Source: Halanaerobiaceae bacterium ANBcell28 (lineage in GTDB: Bacteria; Bacillota; Halanaerobiia; Halanaerobiales; DTU029). From it: a stretch of DNA of 64,000 bases. Shown here piece by piece: positions 60,768-64,000 of this stretch. A model generated the notes under the pieces. It saw only the letters and a program-made list of their open reading frames with translations, had not been told where the DNA came from and did not search any database. The first letter of the stretch is position 1, and each line of letters starts with the position of its first letter. A program made the translations under genes and the position numbers. Location of the stretch: contig JBBJJH010000002.1 in assembly GCA_037623315.1 (NCBI GenBank), forward strand, positions 124,001 through 188,000, written 5' to 3'.

Positions 60768-61895
60768 ATGACTAAAGATGATAAATATTATATGGAGCAA
60801 ACGATAGAGATAGCGAAAAAAGGAGAAGGATATACTAGCCCTAACCCCCTGGTAGGGGCTATAGTTGTAAAGGATGGGGTAATAGTTGGAAAAGGCTATC
60901 ATCAAAATTATGGTGGTCCCCATGCTGAGGTATATGCTTTAGACGAAGCAGGTGAAAAAGCAAAAGGAGGGACTATTTATGTTAGTCTGGAACCGTGTAG
61001 TCATTATGGGAAAACGCCTCCTTGTTCTTTAAAGGTAGTTAACTCTGGTGTAAAAAGGGCTGTTATTGCTATGAAAGATCCTAACCCCTTAGTTGCAGGT
61101 AGAGGAATAAAACATCTTCAAGATTCGGGAATTAAAGTAGAACTAGGACTTATGGAAAAAGAAGCAAAGGACTTAAATAAAGCATTTCTGAAATATATCA
61201 GTACAGATATCCCTTATGTCTATTTAAAGACAGCACAAACTATGGATGGGTTTTTAGCTACAAAAAGTGGTGATTCTAAATGGATTACAAATGAAAAGGC
61301 ACGTATGATTGGGCATAGATTAAGACATAAGGTTGATGCTATTCTTGTAGGAATTGGAACAGTGATAAATGATAATCCTAGCTTGACCACACGATTAGTA
61401 AATACAAAAGCGAAAGATAGTATAAGAGTTATTTTAGATACTAATTTGCAGATTTCTTTAGATGCTAAAGTCCTTAATCAAGATTCTGATGCAGAAACAA
61501 TAATTGTCTGTGGTGATAATGAAGAAAACTATGAAGATGAGTCTTTTAAGAAGAAATTGTCTTTGCTTGAAGATAAAGAGAAAGTAGAAGTCTTGAAGAT
61601 ACCTATAGATATCGAAGCTAGAATTTCTTTGCATAAATTATTAAGGATATTACATGATAAAGGTATAAGTAGTTTGCTAGTAGAGGGTGGTGGTAGAGTA
61701 AATTACTCTTTTCTACAAGCAGGCTTAGTAGATGAAGTCTATACTTTTATAGCTCCGAAAATTTTAGGAGCTAATGATGGAATCTCGGCATTTTCAGGTT
61801 CAGGTCCACTTAAAATGAATGAAGCTAAAGAATTAAAGAACATAAAATATCAGCAAATAGATGATAATATTTTGTTGATAGGCCAGTTTGAATAA
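60768..61895 (+). CDS. ribD: Bifunctional riboflavin biosynthesis protein RibD
   Basis: The 375-residue enzyme has the zinc deaminase domain ('GGPHAEVYAL' and 'EPCSHYGKTPPC', ~45-85) and the reductase domain ('TAQTMDGFLATKSGDSKWIT', 'ILVGIGTVINDNPSLTTR', 'LLVEGGGRVNYSFL'). It carries out steps 2 and 3 from the GTP cyclohydrolase product. 'agagggagg' precedes the ATG. First gene of the riboswitch-controlled operon. Confidence 0.97.
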   Translation: MTKDDKYYMEQTIEIAKKGEGYTSPNPLVGAIVVKDGVIVGKGYHQNYGGPHAEVYALDEAGEKAKGGTIYVSLEPCSHYGKTPPCSLKVVNSGVKRAVIAMKDPNPLVAGRGIKHLQDSGIKVELGLMEKEAKDLNKAFLKYISTDIPYVYLKTAQTMDGFLATKSGDSKWITNEKARMIGHRLRHKVDAILVGIGTVINDNPSLTTRLVNTKAKDSIRVILDTNLQISLDAKVLNQDSDAETIIVCGDNEENYEDESFKKKLSLLEDKEKVEVLKIPIDIEARISLHKLLRILHDKGISSLLVEGGGRVNYSFLQAGLVDEVYTFIAPKILGANDGISAFSGSGPLKMNEAKELKNIKYQQIDDNILLIGQFE

Positions 61896-61969
61896 AGGAT
61901 ATTTATTTACTTTGAAATGCTTGCTATATAGAAATTTTATAATAGATGAATTATTTGGAGGTGTGTATT

Positions 61970-62620
61970 TTGTTTACAGGAATTATACAGGAAGTAGGTG
62001 TATTAAAAGAAAAAATAAGAGGAGATAATAGCTATCAATTACTTATAGAAGGAAATAAGGTTTTAAAAGATATAAATAAAGGAGATAGTATAGCAGTAAA
62101 TGGTGTTTGTCTCACAGTAGTAGAGTATTCCAAGGATTCTTTTACTGCAGATATAATGCCCGAAACTTTAAGGGCGACAAACCTTAAAAATTGTGAAAAC
62201 GGTGATAGGGTTAATTTAGAACAGGCAGTTAGGGCTGATGGATTTCTAGGGGGTCATATTGTTAGTGGCCATGTGGATGGAATTGGGAATTTAAAAAAAA
62301 TCAGAATAGAAAAGAATGCTCGTATATTAGAAATAGCTGTAGAATCGGAACTGATTAAGTACATGGTTGATAAGGGATCAGTTACTTTAAATGGCATCAG
62401 TCTAACAATCGTTAAGGTCTTTGAAGAATCTTTTACTGTCTCTTTAATACCAGAAACCTGGAATTTTACTAATTTAAAAGAAGTAGATTTAGATGGTGAA
62501 ATTAATATTGAGACTGACTTAATAGGGAAATACGTTTTTAAAATGCTAAACAACAAAGAAATAAGAAATAGAAAATCTAATATAAGCAAGGATTTTTTAA
62601 GAGAAAATGGCTTTGTATAA
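61970..62620 (+). CDS. ribE: Riboflavin synthase alpha subunit
   Basis: The 216-residue protein has the diagnostic start 'MFTGIIQE' (TTG codon at 61970, with 'ggaggtg' upstream) and two tandem lumazine-binding barrels, each with a related motif ('VNGVCLTVV', 'LNGISLTIV'). It converts two 6,7-dimethyl-8-ribityllumazines to riboflavin. An earlier ATG at 61946 is in frame but eight codons before the conserved start. The C-terminus has a short basic extension. Confidence 0.97.
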   Translation: MFTGIIQEVGVLKEKIRGDNSYQLLIEGNKVLKDINKGDSIAVNGVCLTVVEYSKDSFTADIMPETLRATNLKNCENGDRVNLEQAVRADGFLGGHIVSGHVDGIGNLKKIRIEKNARILEIAVESELIKYMVDKGSVTLNGISLTIVKVFEESFTVSLIPETWNFTNLKEVDLDGEINIETDLIGKYVFKMLNNKEIRNRKSNISKDFLRENGFV

Positions 62621-62702
62621 ACTAATTATAAATATATAATATTGCGATCTAAAGTTTTAACAGTAAAGATAAAATTGCTTAATAGAAAGGAGAATGCTTA
62701 AA

Positions 62703-63941
62703 ATGAATACTGTTGATGAAGCTTTACAGGATATAAAGGCCGGAAAGATGATAATAGTTGTAGATGATGAGGATAGAGAAAATGAGGGTGATCTTATAAT
62801 GGCTGCTGAAAAAGTGAGCCAGGAAAGTATTAATTTTATGATTAGTAAAGGCAGGGGACTAGTATGTGTACCATTAGAAGAGGATAGAATAAATAAACTT
62901 GACTTACCAGCGATGGTAAAACATAATACAGATACTCACGAAACCGCCTTTACAATTTCAGTTGACCATAAAGATACTACAACAGGGATATCAGCTGCCG
63001 AAAGAGCTTTAACTGTTCAGGAATTAGTTAACCTTGATAGTAAAGCAGATGATTTTAATCGACCAGGGCATATTTTTCCCTTGATTGCAAAAAGAGGAGG
63101 TGTTCTAAGAAGAGCTGGACATACTGAAGCAGCCATTGATCTTGCCAGGTTGGCTGGTTTAAAGCCAGCTGGAGTAATTTGTGAAATAATCAATGAAGAT
63201 GGTACCATGGCTAGATTACCTCAGTTAGAGGACTTTGCAAAAAATCATGATTTAAAGATAATTAGTATTGAGGATTTAATAGCTTATAGAAAGAAGAAAG
63301 ATAAATTAGTCAATAAAGCAGCAGAAGCTGTATTGCCTACTAAGTTTGGTAATTTTACAATTAAGGTTTATACCACAGAATTGGATGATAAGGAGCATGT
63401 GGCTATAATTAAAGGTGACGTAAAAGATCAAGAAGATGTCTTAGTTAGAGTTCATTCTGAGTGTTTGACAGGAGATATTTTTGGGTCTTTACGTTGTGAT
63501 TGTGGTGAACAATTAGCGACTGCTTTGCAGATGATAGAAAATGAAGGCATGGGTGTTCTTTTGTATATGAGGCAAGAGGGAAGAGGAATTGGTCTTATTA
63601 ATAAGATTAAGGCATATAATCTTCAGGATGATGGTCTTGATACAGTTGAAGCAAATGTTGCTCTTGGTTTTGATCCAGATTTAAGGGATTATGGAATCGG
63701 GGCACAGATTTTAGCAGACTTAGGATTGAGTTCTTTGCAACTTATAACAAACAATCCTAAGAAAATAATTGGTCTAGAAGGATATGGTCTCCGGGTTTCT
63801 GATAGAGTAGCATTAGAAATAGACCCCAATGAGAAAAATGAATTTTACTTGCAGGTAAAAAAAGATAAGATGGGACATTTATTAAATATTCATGATCACA
63901 GTCATGACAATGATCATTGTCATGAAGTAGAAGACAATTAA
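62703..63941 (+). CDS. ribBA: Bifunctional DHBP synthase / GTP cyclohydrolase II (RibBA), His-rich tail
   Basis: The 412-residue protein has an N-terminal DHBP synthase domain ('[18 protein letters not shown]', '[15 protein letters not shown]') and a C-terminal GTP cyclohydrolase II ('[20 protein letters not shown]' with zinc Cys residues, '[16 protein letters not shown]'). It supplies both precursors of the riboflavin path. ATG 62703 is ten bases after 'aaaggag'; the ATG at 62694 is too close. The last ~20 residues contain six His plus Asp and Cys, as metal-binding tails do. The ribH gene expected next lies beyond the window, since only 59 bases remain. Confidence 0.96.
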   Translation: MNTVDEALQDIKAGKMIIVVDDEDRENEGDLIMAAEKVSQESINFMISKGRGLVCVPLEEDRINKLDLPAMVKHNTDTHETAFTISVDHKDTTTGISAAERALTVQELVNLDSKADDFNRPGHIFPLIAKRGGVLRRAGHTEAAIDLARLAGLKPAGVICEIINEDGTMARLPQLEDFAKNHDLKIISIEDLIAYRKKKDKLVNKAAEAVLPTKFGNFTIKVYTTELDDKEHVAIIKGDVKDQEDVLVRVHSECLTGDIFGSLRCDCGEQLATALQMIENEGMGVLLYMRQEGRGIGLINKIKAYNLQDDGLDTVEANVALGFDPDLRDYGIGAQILADLGLSSLQLITNNPKKIIGLEGYGLRVSDRVALEIDPNEKNEFYLQVKKDKMGHLLNIHDHSHDNDHCHEVEDN

Positions 63942-64000
63942 AATAAGAAAATTAAATTAATTTAATAAGCTTGGAATTCAATTTGTTCTAAAAACATGGA

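Overview
The window is AT-rich DNA from an anaerobic, endospore-forming Firmicute that probably has an outer membrane. The best guess is a halophile of the Halanaerobiales. This is an inference: sporulation genes (spoIIP, spoVAC-spoVAD-spoVAE, a germination-type amidase) sit beside a complete TolC/MacAB-like tripartite export operon, and there are several cation-coupled transporters (SNF, SSS and SLC13 families). No rRNA, tRNA, CRISPR array, intact insertion sequence or prophage was seen. Almost all genes are chromosomal housekeeping or lifestyle genes with strong Shine-Dalgarno sequences.

Layout: 1-4.6 kb is the 3' part of a sugar ABC importer (large binding protein plus two permeases). 4.6-8.5 kb holds small and poorly known genes (Cys-rich protein, PPC/DUF296, RraA-like, YkoF-like, BON, DUF2278) around a 770-base stretch with a candidate structured RNA, a tiny membrane ORF and one copy of a dispersed repeat. 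8.7-12.4 kb has an SLC13 carrier, then a ferredoxin with a Fur-like palindrome over its promoter, followed by polX. 12.6-20 kb is a six-gene operon: two TolC-like proteins, two MacB/FtsX-like permeases, a membrane-fusion protein and an ATPase. 20-25 kb has a cold-shock protein, a dCMP deaminase-like protein, and SNF and SSS symporters. 25.4-28.8 kb encodes a lipoprotein and a subtilisin-like lipoprotein protease.

29-36.6 kb is a DNA-repair cluster: an AddB-like P-loop protein with a degenerate Walker B motif, a UvrD-type helicase, a stand-alone Fe-S PD-(D/E)XK nuclease, and RecJ. It looks like an AddAB-type machine split into three genes. 36.8-44.5 kb contains an SDR, an orphan PTS EIIC (GatC type), MgtE under an M-box riboswitch, FxsA, DUF188, a KamA-family radical-SAM protein and a DUF421/DUF4363 pair. 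44.7-52.9 kb is sporulation-flavoured: YflT-like, SpoIIP, PflX-like, SpoVAC/D/E and two cell-wall amidases. 53-60.4 kb has cardiolipin synthase, an MntP/YtaF-like pump, a second copy of the dispersed repeat, a putative glycoside-hydrolase-like protein, a CPBP protease, an epimerase and a gamma-carbonic anhydrase. 60.5-64 kb is the riboflavin operon (FMN riboswitch, ribD, ribE, ribBA), with ribH probably just beyond the end.

The less expected signals are: (i) three genes (BON protein, polX, PflX-like) whose only well-placed start codon is ATT; (ii) a ~95-bp dispersed repeat whose two copies both preserve mutually exclusive hairpins; (iii) a three-way-junction RNA candidate at 7.16-7.30 kb; (iv) the split AddAB-like cluster; (v) several microproteins below usual gene-caller length.
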